This document shows positions 16,661 to 25,164 of a stretch of 54,768 nt of DNA, one piece after another (the stretch's first letter is position 1; the number at the start of each line of letters is the position of its first letter). Under the pieces are notes generated by a model that was given only the letters and a program-made list of their open reading frames with translations, had not been told where the DNA came from and ran no database searches. The translations under genes were made by a program, and so were the position numbers. Origin of the DNA: Ruthenibacterium avium (lineage in GTDB: Bacteria; Bacillota; Clostridia; Oscillospirales; Ruminococcaceae); NCBI GenBank assembly GCA_019118905.1, contig DWYA01000027.1, positions 1-54,768 on the forward strand, read 5' to 3'.

Positions 16661-17013
16661 ACTATGTTTGGGCTTTTGTGGTCGGCGGCGCATTTTGTGT
16701 GCTGGGTCAGCTGTTAATCGACCTCACTAAGCTCACGCCCGCGCGTATTTTAGTGGCGTTCGTCGTGAGCGGTGTGGTTTTGTCGGCGCTGGGGCTGTAT
16801 GAGCCGCTGGCAGAATTTGCGGGCGCAGGCGCAACCGTGCCTTTGCTTGGCTTTGGCCATCTTTTGGCGCAAGGCGTGCTGGACGCGGTGGCTGAGCGCG
16901 GCCTTTTGGGAGCGCTCACCGGCGGCTTCACCGCCGCAGCCGCAGGCATTACCGCCAGCCTTACTACCGGCTTTCTGCTTGCAGTCGTATCCAAAAGCCG
17001 CGACCAATGCTAA
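16657..17013 (+). CDS. spoVAE: Stage V sporulation protein AE (AEb type)
   Basis: SpoVAEb, 118 aa, is the third membrane component of the dipicolinate channel. The frame has about three hydrophobic spans and the family motif GAGATVPLLGFGHLLAQGV. ATGA overlap with spoVAD, with AAAGGAGGA upstream, indicates coupled translation. spoVAA, AB, AF and the second AE form are absent, as in many Clostridia. Confidence 0.95.
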   Translation: MNYVWAFVVGGAFCVLGQLLIDLTKLTPARILVAFVVSGVVLSALGLYEPLAEFAGAGATVPLLGFGHLLAQGVLDAVAERGLLGALTGGFTAAAAGITASLTTGFLLAVVSKSRDQC

Positions 17014-17025
17014 ATATCTTCACAA

Positions 17026-17064
17026 GGAAAGGGCTGCCGCGCAGAATGCGCGGCAGCCCTTTCC
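17026..17064 (+). terminator. Hairpin after spoVAE
   Basis: A perfect 17-bp stem with a 5-nt loop, 13 bp past the stop. No T-run follows on either strand, so it may act as a 3' stabiliser as much as a terminator. The rest of 17065-17173 shows nothing. Confidence 0.6.
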
Positions 17065-17173
17065 CTGCGGTAAACGTTTCTATTCAATCGAAACTCTGTT
17101 TTGTAAGCCGTATCGGCTCAGCACGTTCTTGAGCCATGCCGCTCACCCTTTGCAAAGCATCTTGCCGTCAGTT

Positions 17174-18202
17174 TCAGCATCTGTATCCACGCGGAGCCAA
17201 TTGTTTCCGTCGTGACGGCCGCAGCCGGCAGTACCAATTACCAAAAATAAAATTTGTCGCTTTGCCAATCCAGGGATTGCCCAGCAGTAAAAGGATAACG
17301 ACGCTTGCAAGCACGGCTCTTTGCGGCGTTGTAATCAGCTCAGGATATTGATACTGCAAAAATTTAACAATCAACCCGTGAAAAGCATAAATCGGCAAAG
17401 TGTTCTGCCCCAAAACGGTGATCACCGGAATTTTAACCTTTAAGCCGCTTTGCGCAATGACAAGCAAAAGGCAAATCACAAATCCGGCACAGCACATCGA
17501 CAACAAACGCATGAACCATGTATACCCCAGTCTTTCGTAGCCGATGGCGCCATAGAGCATATTGGACTTTACATTGCACCGGAACAATGCCAGCTCACAT
17601 ATGACACAACCAAAAACTAAAAAAGCACCAACCAAAGCTTTTTTCCACAAGTACAATTTATCCCAGAAAATTTCTAGCTGAGCGTCACACTTGAAATAGA
17701 ACCCCAGCAGAAACCAGAGCTGAAAGGTTATAATTCTTGAAGCGCTCCAGGCATAGCCAATGCTGGAATCAAATCCTGCCAGCAGCGCAAGAACAAAGGA
17801 CAAAACACATAAAAACACCTTTTCACGAAACACCGATGTGTCATAAATGGGAATCAAAGCATGGTACACAATCAGCGCAAATAAGTACCACAAAAGCCAG
17901 TAGGGCGTCGAATACTGAAACTCCGTTTCCGGGTCAATAAACGCTCGCACAAAGCTGATGTAGACCGTTTGCAGCACGATATAGGGAAACACCATTCCAA
18001 AGAAAAATTTATTTCGGTTCGACTTTGCAAACATTCCGCTTAAAAACAGAAACGCCGGCATGTGAAACGAATAAATGATTCGATACACAACATCCTTATA
18101 CGGCGCCTGTCCCATAATTTCCCACAAGTGGCCGAGCACAACCAGCGATATCAGCAAAAATCGCAGATTGTCCCACTGATATTCTCTTGTTTTCAATTTC
18201 AT
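17174..18202 (-). CDS. Acyltransferase 3 family membrane protein (fucose 4-O-acetylase-like)
   Basis: A 342-aa polytopic protein with about ten hydrophobic spans. The N-terminus WDNLRFLLISLVVLGHLWE carries the conserved His of acyltransferase-3 proteins, followed by YSFHMPAFLFLSGMF. These enzymes move acetyl groups onto cell-surface sugars. GAGGAG nearly touches the ATG at 18202, so the TTG two codons on (18196) could be the true start. The gene looks more A/T-rich than its neighbours by eye and stands alone, which hints at transfer. Confidence 0.82.
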   Translation of the reverse strand: MKLKTREYQWDNLRFLLISLVVLGHLWEIMGQAPYKDVVYRIIYSFHMPAFLFLSGMFAKSNRNKFFFGMVFPYIVLQTVYISFVRAFIDPETEFQYSTPYWLLWYLFALIVYHALIPIYDTSVFREKVFLCVLSFVLALLAGFDSSIGYAWSASRIITFQLWFLLGFYFKCDAQLEIFWDKLYLWKKALVGAFLVFGCVICELALFRCNVKSNMLYGAIGYERLGYTWFMRLLSMCCAGFVICLLLVIAQSGLKVKIPVITVLGQNTLPIYAFHGLIVKFLQYQYPELITTPQRAVLASVVILLLLGNPWIGKATNFIFGNWYCRLRPSRRKQLAPRGYRC

Positions 18203-18356
18203 TCTCCTCTTTGCGTTCCAAATACTTTTGGGAAATGCTCCTCCATCCTCAAGCAAGCATCCTTGCGCTTTCTTGGCAGCACCCGCCTCAAAGCTTGATG
18301 GCCTTATAACAAATTGTCTTGCCGGAAAGCAAAAAACAGGTTTTAAATTTACATCA

Positions 18357-18389
18357 AAAAACCGCCCCCTGAAGCCAGAGAGCGGTTTT
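18357..18389 (-). terminator. Terminator of rpsT
   Basis: Arms AAAACCGC and GCGGTTTT close a larger loop; on the minus strand a run of six T follows. It lies 12 bp past the rpsT stop. Confidence 0.8.
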
Positions 18390-18400
18390 ATGTCGCGTTT

Positions 18401-18664
18401 TTATTGCGCAGCCTTGTGTGCCGCCTTTGCCAGGCGAGCAACCTTACGGCTTGCAGTGTTCTTGTGCAGAACACCCTTGCTTGCAGCCTTGTCAATCGCA
18501 GATGCTGCAATTTTCACCTTGTCGTTCATGTCAGCAGCGCCGGCGGAAATGGCGGCGTCAGCCTTCTTCACGACTGTTTTCAGGTTGGACTTGATCGCTT
18601 TGTTGTGCGCTGCCTCTTTCTTGCTTTGCACGACACGGTCTTTCTGAGACTTAATGTTAGGCAT
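18401..18664 (-). CDS. rpsT: 30S ribosomal protein S20
   Basis: S20, 87 aa, binds 16S rRNA early in 30S assembly. Highly basic and helical, starting MPNIKSQKDRVVQSKKEAAHN and ending with the typical HKNTASRKVARLAKA pattern. AGGAGG lies 8 nt before the ATG. It is monocistronic with its own promoter and terminator, as in most bacteria. Confidence 0.98.
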   Translation of the reverse strand: MPNIKSQKDRVVQSKKEAAHNKAIKSNLKTVVKKADAAISAGAADMNDKVKIAASAIDKAASKGVLHKNTASRKVARLAKAAHKAAQ

Positions 18665-18700
18665 CGTACCACCTCCTTAATACCCATAACAGTGCAACTT

Positions 18701-18729
18701 ATGATATCATTTTTTTCTCGGAAAAGCAA
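18701..18729 (-). promoter_or_regulatory. Sigma-A promoter of rpsT
   Basis: Minus strand: -35 TTGCTT (18724-18729), 17-bp spacer, -10 TATCAT (18701-18706). Confidence 0.75.
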
Positions 18730-18855
18730 GTGTTTTTTCAAAAAATTTTTCTTCCGGGCCGAAAAAAGCTTGCTTTTGCCTTTTTTAACCATTTTTCATG
18801 CGCAAAGTATACAAAAAAAATCTTATTTTGCCGCAAACTGCGTGTAATCCTGTTC

Positions 18856-18885
18856 TTGCTTTTTTTCCTGTAAAAAGAGTAAAAT
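18856..18885 (+). promoter_or_regulatory. Candidate sigma-A promoter of the dehydratase-activase gene
   Basis: -35 TTGCTT (18856-18861), 18-bp spacer, -10 TAAAAT (18880-18885), about 90 bp upstream of the start. Confidence 0.55.
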
Positions 18886-18918
18886 ATACAAGATAACATC
18901 TAATAATCATAAAAAAGT

Positions 18919-18944
18919 GTCAAAACGGCGCAGGGCGTTTTGAC
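18919..18944 (+). promoter_or_regulatory. Palindrome in the leader of the activase gene
   Basis: Perfect 9-bp arms GTCAAAACG and CGTTTTGAC with an 8-nt centre, about 30 nt upstream of the start codon and downstream of the predicted +1. It could be a repressor site or an mRNA hairpin. No U-run follows, so it is not a terminator. Confidence 0.5.
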
Positions 18945-18973
18945 CTTCATTTGGTACATAAAGGAGCTGTCAC

Positions 18974-21889
18974 ATGCAAATCGGGTTGGACATCGGGTCC
19001 ACCACCATCAAATGTGTGGTGCTGGACGAACAGGGCGACATCGTTTATAAAACATACGAACGCCACTTTTCTCACATCATCGAAAAAACGGCGGAAGTGC
19101 TTGAGCGTTTACACAGCGAAGTGCTTCACGGTCAACCGGCGATGCTGTCTATCTCCGGCTCGGCAGGCATGGGGCTTGCCCAGTCGTGCGAAGTTCCTTT
19201 TGTCCAAGAGGTCTACGCCACGCGCGTGGCCGCCTCGCGCTATTCGCCCAACGCCGATGTCGTCATCGAGCTGGGCGGCGAGGATGCTAAAATTTTGTTT
19301 TTAACCGGCGGCACCGAAGTTCGCATGAACGGCAGCTGCGCGGGCGGCACGGGCGCTTTCATCGACCAGATGGCCACCTTATTAAAGCTGACCCCGGACG
19401 AAATGAACGATGCGGCCGCAGCAGCAGAGAAAACATACACCATCGCCTCGCGCTGCGGCGTATTTGCAAAAAGCGATATTCAGCCGCTGCTCAATCAAGG
19501 CGCACAAACCAGCGATATTGCGGCCAGCATCTTTTTTGCCGTGGTCAACCAAACCATCGCCGGCCTTGCCCAAGGGCGCGAAATCAAAGGCAATATTTTA
19601 TACCTCGGCGGTCCTTTGACGTTTTTGCCCGTTCTGCGCAGCAGCTTTGACAAAGCGCTGGGCGTCACCGGCACTTGTCCTGACAACAGTCTTTATTATG
19701 TTGCGCTGGGCGCGGCGCTGTACTCTACCAAGGAGCTGTCCTTGGGCGAAGTGGCAAAGCGCCTTTCCGATTACAGCGCGGGCGCATCGTACGCTTACAA
19801 TCCGCCGCTTTTCAAAAATCGCGAGGAATACGAGGCGTTCCACGCCCGCCACGCGGCAGCGCGTGTGCCGCGCCGGGAGTTTACCGCCGAGTGCGGGCCG
19901 GTGCATATCGGCATCGACGCCGGTTCCACCACCGTAAAAGCCGCCGTTGTCAGCGAGGATCACGCGCTGCTCTATACGGCCTACCAGCCCAACAGCGGCA
20001 ACCCCATTCCCATCATCCGCAAGCTGCTTTTGGATATTTACAGCCGCTGTCCTGAGGTGCAGATTGCCTCCGTTACCGCAACGGGCTACGGCGAGGACAT
20101 TGTCAAAAGCGCATTCGGCGCGGATTACGGCGTAGTCGAAACGGTGGCCCACTTTACCGCCGCCAAGCACTTTATGCCGGATGTTGATTTCGTCATCGAC
20201 ATCGGCGGGCAGGACATGAAGTGCTTTAAAATTGAAAACGGCGCCATTTCCAACATTTTCTTAAACGAAGCTTGTTCCTCCGGCTGCGGCAGCTTTTTGC
20301 AGACGTTTGCCGAGGCCATGGGCAAAACGGTGCCCGAGTTTGCCGAGCTTGCCCTGTTTGCTGACCGCCCGGTCGATTTGGGCAGCCGCTGCACCGTGTT
20401 TATGAACTCGTCCGTTAAGCAGGCGCAAAAGGACGGCGCTTCCATTGAAAACATCTCTGCGGGTCTTTCCATCAGCGTGGTCAAAAACGCACTGTATAAG
20501 GTCATTCGTGCCTCCAGCGCACAGGAGCTGGGCCGCAAGATCGTCGTGCAGGGCGGCACGTTCTACAACGAAGCCGTTTTGCGTGCGTTTGAGCAGGAGA
20601 TGCAAACCGAGGTCATCCGCCCCGATATTGCCGGGCTGATGGGCGCTTACGGCGCGGCGCTGTACGGCATGGAAAAGGCGCACCGGGAGCATCACGCCAA
20701 GTCCAGCCTGCTGAGCGCCGAAGCGCTGGAGGCGTTTACGCAGGAGGTTAAAAATACACAGTGCGGCCTGTGCGGCAACCATTGCCAGCTCACGATCAAC
20801 CTGTTCCCCGGCGGCAAAAAGTATATCAGCGGCAACCGCTGCGACCGTCCCGTTACTCATCGGGGCGAACACGACCCGCTGAATATGTACGATTACAAAT
20901 TACAGCTTTTGGAACAGTATGGCCCCACGGAAAACGCACCGCGCGGCGTCATCGGTCTGCCGCTGGCGCTCAACATGTACGAGCTGCTTCCGTTCTGGCA
21001 CACGTTCTTCACCAAGCTGGGCTTTTCGGTGATTACGTCGGGCGTGTCCGACCGCGCGCTGTACCTGGAAGGGCAAAGCACCATTCCCTCGGACACCGTG
21101 TGCTACCCCGCCAAGCTGGTGCATGGCCACATTCACCGTTTGGCGCAGAAAAAGCCGGATGCCATCTTTTACCCGTGCATGACATATAATGTAGATGAGG
21201 GTCACGGCGACAACTGCTACAACTGCCCCGTCGTTGCGTACTACCCGGAGGTGATCGCGGCCAACTGCCCCGAAGCAAAAGACGTGCTGTTCCTGTACGA
21301 CTATGTGGGCATTCACCGCCCGGCAGATTTCCCCAAAAAGATGACGGAAATTCTGCAAAAGCACTGGCCGGATCTCACACGCGGACAGGTCAAAGCCGCT
21401 GCAAGCGCCGCTTACGAAGAATATGCCCGCCACATGCAGCAGCTGCGCGAGGAGGGCGCGCGCGTCATGCGCGAGGCACGCAGCGAAGGCCGCCATATCA
21501 TTGTGCTGTCGGGCCGCCCCTATCATGTTGACCCGGAAATCAATCACGGCATCGCCCGGCTCATTTGCAGCCACGGCGCGGCGGTGATTACCGAGGACAG
21601 CATTTCCCATATGGTGGGACATGTCGACACCAGCGTTTTGAACCAGTGGACGTACCACGCCCGCCTGTACGCAGCGGCACAGTATGTGACACAGCATTCG
21701 GATATGGATCTGGTGCAGCTGGTCAGCTTCGGCTGCGGCGTAGACGCCATTACCACCGACGAAACGCAGGAAATTCTTCACGCGGGCGGCAAGCTGTACA
21801 CCCAGCTGAAAATTGACGAAATCGCCAACCTCGGCGCCGTCAATATCCGTCTGCGCAGCCTGTTTGCCGCCATTGAGGCGCAGGCGTAA
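18974..21889 (+). CDS. 2-hydroxyacyl-CoA dehydratase activase-like protein (double BadF/BcrD ATPase + DUF2229)
   Basis: A 971-aa protein with two tandem ASKHA ATPase domains: the first starts LDIGSTTIKCVV (residue 4) and the second IDAGSTTVKAAVV (about residue 313). Each has a Gly-rich Cys block for a bridging cluster (NGSCAGGTGAFIDQM and NEACSSGCGSFLQTF). At about residue 595 a CGLCGNHCQL motif begins a DUF2229-type region that runs to the end with several conserved Cys. HgdC-like activases use ATP to raise one electron to low potential for a dehydratase. The target substrate is unknown. Relatives are usually one polypeptide of about 1400 aa; here the C-terminal part is a separate gene. Confidence 0.88.
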   Translation: MQIGLDIGSTTIKCVVLDEQGDIVYKTYERHFSHIIEKTAEVLERLHSEVLHGQPAMLSISGSAGMGLAQSCEVPFVQEVYATRVAASRYSPNADVVIELGGEDAKILFLTGGTEVRMNGSCAGGTGAFIDQMATLLKLTPDEMNDAAAAAEKTYTIASRCGVFAKSDIQPLLNQGAQTSDIAASIFFAVVNQTIAGLAQGREIKGNILYLGGPLTFLPVLRSSFDKALGVTGTCPDNSLYYVALGAALYSTKELSLGEVAKRLSDYSAGASYAYNPPLFKNREEYEAFHARHAAARVPRREFTAECGPVHIGIDAGSTTVKAAVVSEDHALLYTAYQPNSGNPIPIIRKLLLDIYSRCPEVQIASVTATGYGEDIVKSAFGADYGVVETVAHFTAAKHFMPDVDFVIDIGGQDMKCFKIENGAISNIFLNEACSSGCGSFLQTFAEAMGKTVPEFAELALFADRPVDLGSRCTVFMNSSVKQAQKDGASIENISAGLSISVVKNALYKVIRASSAQELGRKIVVQGGTFYNEAVLRAFEQEMQTEVIRPDIAGLMGAYGAALYGMEKAHREHHAKSSLLSAEALEAFTQEVKNTQCGLCGNHCQLTINLFPGGKKYISGNRCDRPVTHRGEHDPLNMYDYKLQLLEQYGPTENAPRGVIGLPLALNMYELLPFWHTFFTKLGFSVITSGVSDRALYLEGQSTIPSDTVCYPAKLVHGHIHRLAQKKPDAIFYPCMTYNVDEGHGDNCYNCPVVAYYPEVIAANCPEAKDVLFLYDYVGIHRPADFPKKMTEILQKHWPDLTRGQVKAAASAAYEEYARHMQQLREEGARVMREARSEGRHIIVLSGRPYHVDPEINHGIARLICSHGAAVITEDSISHMVGHVDTSVLNQWTYHARLYAAAQYVTQHSDMDLVQLVSFGCGVDAITTDETQEILHAGGKLYTQLKIDEIANLGAVNIRLRSLFAAIEAQA

Positions 21890-21982
21890 CCGGTTTGATC
21901 GTTTGACATTGCAAGGGCTTTTATTCGCGGGGCTTCGGCGCCCGTTTGCAAGCCCGCCGTTTTGGAAAGAGAGTGAATTTGC

Positions 21983-23320
21983 ATGGAACGTTTGACTGTT
22001 TATCCCAAATTTACAAAAGAAATGAAATCTACCCATAAAATCTTAGTCCCCAACATGGCGCCCATTCATTTCTCCATGCTGAAAGACGCGCTGGAGGATG
22101 AAGGCTACCAAATTGAGGTGCTGGGAACTTCCGGCCAAGAAGTGGCGCAGGAGGGGCTGAAATACGTTCATAACGACACCTGCTACCCGGCACTGATTGT
22201 TATTGGTCAGTTTATCAATGCGCTGAAAAGCGGCAAGTACGACCTCGACCACACCGCGCTGCTGATTTCTCAAACGGGCGGCGGCTGCCGTGCGTCGAAC
22301 TACATTCACCTTTTGCGCAAAGCGCTGGTGAAAGCCGGTTTCCCGCAGGTTCCCGTGGCGAGCCTCAATTTCTCCGGGCTGGAAAAGGATAGCGGCTTTC
22401 AGCTGACCCTGCCCCTTTTGCACAAGGTGATTGCCGCCATTTTCTACGGCGACGCTTTGATGAGCCTTTCCAACCAAACGCGCCCGTATGAAAACGAAAA
22501 GGGCGCTGCCGACGCGCTCGTGAGCCGCTGGACAAAGGAAATCGCCCGCCAGTTCGACGAGAAAAAGGGCGTGTCGAAGCGCGATATGGGCGAAAACTTC
22601 CGCGCGATGGCGCGCGACTTTGCCGCTTTGCCCATTACTTATACCCCGAAGGTAAAAGTGGGCGTTGTCGGCGAAATTTACGTCAAATATTCTCCCCTTG
22701 GCAACAACGAGCTGGAAAAATTCCTGCACGAGGAGGACTGCGAGGTCAACCTGCCCGGCCTGATGGGCTTTGTGCAGTACTGCATTGAAAACACCAGCCA
22801 AACCATTCACCTGTACGGTGGCAGCGGCATCACCGCGCTGGGGGCAAAGGCTTTGATGCACTATCTGACGGTGCGTGAGCAGATGATGATTGACGCCATC
22901 GCCGCCTATCCCCAGTTCCATGCGCCGACCCTGTTCAACGAAACGAAAAAGCTGGCCGACGGCATGATCGGCTACGGCAACAAAATGGGCGAAGGCTGGC
23001 TGCTGACCGCCGAAATGGTGGAATTGGTGCATTCCGGCTTTGAAAACATCGTGTGCGCACAGCCCTTCGGCTGTCTGCCCAATCATATCTGCGGCAAGGG
23101 CATGATCAACAAAATCCGTGCGGCACACCCCACGGCCAACATTACCCCGATTGACTACGACCCCAGCGCCACCCGCGTCAATCAGGAAAACCGCATTAAA
23201 CTGATGCTCAGCGTTGCACGCGAGCGCCTGCAAAGCCCCCCGCGCCAAACGCCGCCCAGCGCGCCGCAGCACGAAGGCCGCCGCGTGCCGAACCTTGTTC
23301 CCCTGCCCGCCAATTCCTAA
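21983..23320 (+). CDS. 2-hydroxyacyl-CoA dehydratase-like subunit (C-terminal part of the usual giant protein)
   Basis: A 445-aa protein matching the last third of the large activase/dehydratase proteins of Clostridia. Probable cluster or zinc ligands are the Cys in HNDTCYPAL, QTGGGCRASNY, EEDCEVN, and FGCLPNHICGKGM. The N-terminus THKILVPNMAPIHFSML is normally internal in the fused form. Only a weak GAGAG site precedes the ATG, and a 93-bp spacer separates it from the first gene. The C-terminal tail (about 405-445) is Pro/Arg-rich and poorly conserved in look. It probably forms a complex with the upstream product. Confidence 0.85.
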   Translation: MERLTVYPKFTKEMKSTHKILVPNMAPIHFSMLKDALEDEGYQIEVLGTSGQEVAQEGLKYVHNDTCYPALIVIGQFINALKSGKYDLDHTALLISQTGGGCRASNYIHLLRKALVKAGFPQVPVASLNFSGLEKDSGFQLTLPLLHKVIAAIFYGDALMSLSNQTRPYENEKGAADALVSRWTKEIARQFDEKKGVSKRDMGENFRAMARDFAALPITYTPKVKVGVVGEIYVKYSPLGNNELEKFLHEEDCEVNLPGLMGFVQYCIENTSQTIHLYGGSGITALGAKALMHYLTVREQMMIDAIAAYPQFHAPTLFNETKKLADGMIGYGNKMGEGWLLTAEMVELVHSGFENIVCAQPFGCLPNHICGKGMINKIRAAHPTANITPIDYDPSATRVNQENRIKLMLSVARERLQSPPRQTPPSAPQHEGRRVPNLVPLPANS

Positions 23321-23344
23321 CGGCTTTCTGAAAGGAGCTTTTTC

Positions 23345-23854
23345 ATGGAAGTACATACTCTGACAAGCGAACAGGCGCTAAGAGAGCTGAGAAAATATAT
23401 CGTCAATCCAAGCATTAAGAAAAGGGCGAGGATTACATCTGTCATCTTTTTGGTGGTGGGCATCCTCTGGCTTCTTTTACAGTCTTATTTACTCACAATT
23501 GCTTGCTTCCTTGGCATTGTTATCTTCGCTGTTGAGCTGTACTTCCTTTCCAAGAAGCAGATTCAACTCACTTTAAGAAGGCTGTACGAACTATACAATA
23601 CCGACAAGGTGGAGGGCAAAATCGTCTTTGAGGACGACGCGCTGCGCATGGTCAACTTTATTACAAACGGAGAGCTTCGGCTCCCGTACAGCGTCATGTC
23701 TATGTTTGTCCAAACACAAAATTATTACGCCTTATTCACTAAGGAGCACCAAGCGCTCATTGTAGATAAGCAGCAGTTCACCCCGGAAACACAGGCGCGG
23801 TTTTTAGAGTTAATCCGCGAAAAAATGCCCAAACTTTTAAAGCCGGGCAAATAA
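23345..23854 (+). CDS. YcxB-like membrane protein
   Basis: A 169-aa protein with two adjacent hydrophobic spans (about 29-48 and 50-66) and a soluble C-terminal domain containing the YcxB-like signature GKIVFEDDALRMVN and LPYSVMSMFVQTQNYYALFT (PF14317 type). AAAGGAG lies before the ATG, 24 bp after the dehydratase gene, so it may be the last gene of that operon. Function unknown. Confidence 0.75.
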   Translation: MEVHTLTSEQALRELRKYIVNPSIKKRARITSVIFLVVGILWLLLQSYLLTIACFLGIVIFAVELYFLSKKQIQLTLRRLYELYNTDKVEGKIVFEDDALRMVNFITNGELRLPYSVMSMFVQTQNYYALFTKEHQALIVDKQQFTPETQARFLELIREKMPKLLKPGK

Positions 23855-23879
23855 AATCAAGAAAGCACGATAAAGAAAC

Positions 23880-23893
23880 GATGTGCCGAAAAA
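23880..23893 (+). repeat. Left direct repeat flanking element copy 1
   Basis: GATGTGCCGAAAAA, repeated exactly at 24025-24038. It equals the 5' arm of the terminator hairpin at the right border of the element. Confidence 0.7.
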
Positions 23894-24022
23894 CTGCCGC
23901 CTCATTCAGAAAGAACCTAGGCTGCAAGGGGAAAAAGGCTTGGAGAAGGGGGCTAGCCCCCTTTTCCATTTTAGATAAGGCTTCAGTTTGTGAAAAAAGC
24001 AAAGCTTTTTCGACAAACTGAA
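23887..24022 (+). repeat. 136-bp dispersed intergenic element, copy 1
   Basis: Aligns by eye to 50059-50194 with about 12 mismatches and 4 single-base gaps. Three hairpins can be drawn: a weak one at the left, a central 12-bp one (GGAGAAGGGGGC with GCCCCCTTTTCC), and a right one whose arms start CAGTTTGT and end ACAAACTG around GAAAAAGC/GCTTTTTC. No ORF. It lies between the YcxB-like gene and the convergent EutH gene. Confidence 0.8.
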
Positions 24023-24023
24023 A

Positions 24024-24065
24024 TGATGTGCCGAAAAAGCATAGCTTTTTCGGCACATCATTTTT
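24024..24065 (+). terminator. Terminator between the YcxB-like gene and EutH
   Basis: A 17-bp stem from TGATGTGCCGAAAAAGC and its complement around ATA, followed by TTTTT. It is directly next to the right end of the repeat element, which has duplicated its left arm. Confidence 0.85.
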
Positions 24066-24066
24066 C

Positions 24067-25164
24067 TTATGATTCAAGCGCCGCCGGTTCTTGCGAAACA
24101 GCCTGTGCGCGTGTAAATTTCAGCGCCAGCGCCGCCGCCAAAATGCCGCCCACCAGCTTACAGGCAAAAAACGCGCCCACCGCCTCGGGCGCCACACCCG
24201 AAACAAACGCCAGCTGCCCGCCGATGATAAACGCGCCGGACACACAAAACGCCGCATTCATCACCTTGCCGCGCACATCCATGCGGCTGTACAGCGGCAG
24301 CATGGATACATTGGATACCAAATTCGCCAAAAGCCCCAGCACCGCGTATTCATTTACGCCAAGCATACGGGAAAAGCGCTCCAAAAAGCGCCCTGCCTTC
24401 GCCATCAGCAACGCGCTTGCCACGGTTGCACCGCACACCACCGCCGTGATTTTCAAAACCACCAGCAGAGCCTCCAGCACAATGTCCTGGGGCACAATCG
24501 CCCAAGCGGGAATAAATAAGCCCGCGGTCATGACACAAAACAACACAATGCCCGCCACGCGCACCGCTTGGCCGAATACGGTTAAAAAAACAATGCATCC
24601 GTGCGGGGCAAATTTCAGCGCCGCAATAAACACAAGGCACAGCACAAGCACCGGCAGCACATTCCACAGCGTCTGCGCCGGAGTCAGACCGCAGACCACC
24701 GCGCCCAGCAAAAGCCCGGCAGGCAGCGCCACAATGCCCCATACAACGCCCTGCATAAAACCCATCACCTCATGGCGCGCGAGCCCTCCCAGCGAAACGG
24801 GCAAAGTAAAGCTGATTAAACACCCCATTGTCGAAGCCACCAAAAGGCCGCTGTACACGGCCAGCTTTGGCGCAGCCGCCAGCTCTTTCGCTGCCGCCCA
24901 GCCGCCCATATCGGTTGCCAGCAGCATCGAAAGCAGCAAAGACGGGTCAAACGGCAGCCCGCGCGTGAGCGCCGCAATGTCGTCCGACGCGCCCGAAAGC
25001 GCATACACCGCCACGCAGTAAATGCCCGCCATGGAAACGCACAGCGGCCCCATCGCCGCCAGCCCGCGGTCAAACTCCTGCGCAACGCCCAGCTTGCCGC
25101 CTAAAATTTTATCCACCGCCCCCAGCAGCGCAAAGCAGAGCAAAATGGCAATGACAATATTCAT
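24067..25164 (-). CDS. eutH: EutH-family ethanolamine transporter, orphan
   Basis: A 365-aa membrane protein with about ten spans. EutH features: MGPLCVSMAGI near residue 38, LLATDMGGWAAAKELA, VYSGLLVASTMGCLISFTLPV and NEYAVLGLLANLVSNVSMLP. EutH is thought to admit ethanolamine at low pH. No eutA, eutBC or microcompartment gene is present in the window. Its ATG overlaps the dinB stop by 4 bp (ATGA), so it is translated with a DNA polymerase gene, an odd pairing. Confidence 0.88.
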   Translation of the reverse strand: MNIVIAILLCFALLGAVDKILGGKLGVAQEFDRGLAAMGPLCVSMAGIYCVAVYALSGASDDIAALTRGLPFDPSLLLSMLLATDMGGWAAAKELAAAPKLAVYSGLLVASTMGCLISFTLPVSLGGLARHEVMGFMQGVVWGIVALPAGLLLGAVVCGLTPAQTLWNVLPVLVLCLVFIAALKFAPHGCIVFLTVFGQAVRVAGIVLFCVMTAGLFIPAWAIVPQDIVLEALLVVLKITAVVCGATVASALLMAKAGRFLERFSRMLGVNEYAVLGLLANLVSNVSMLPLYSRMDVRGKVMNAAFCVSGAFIIGGQLAFVSGVAPEAVGAFFACKLVGGILAAALALKFTRAQAVSQEPAALES

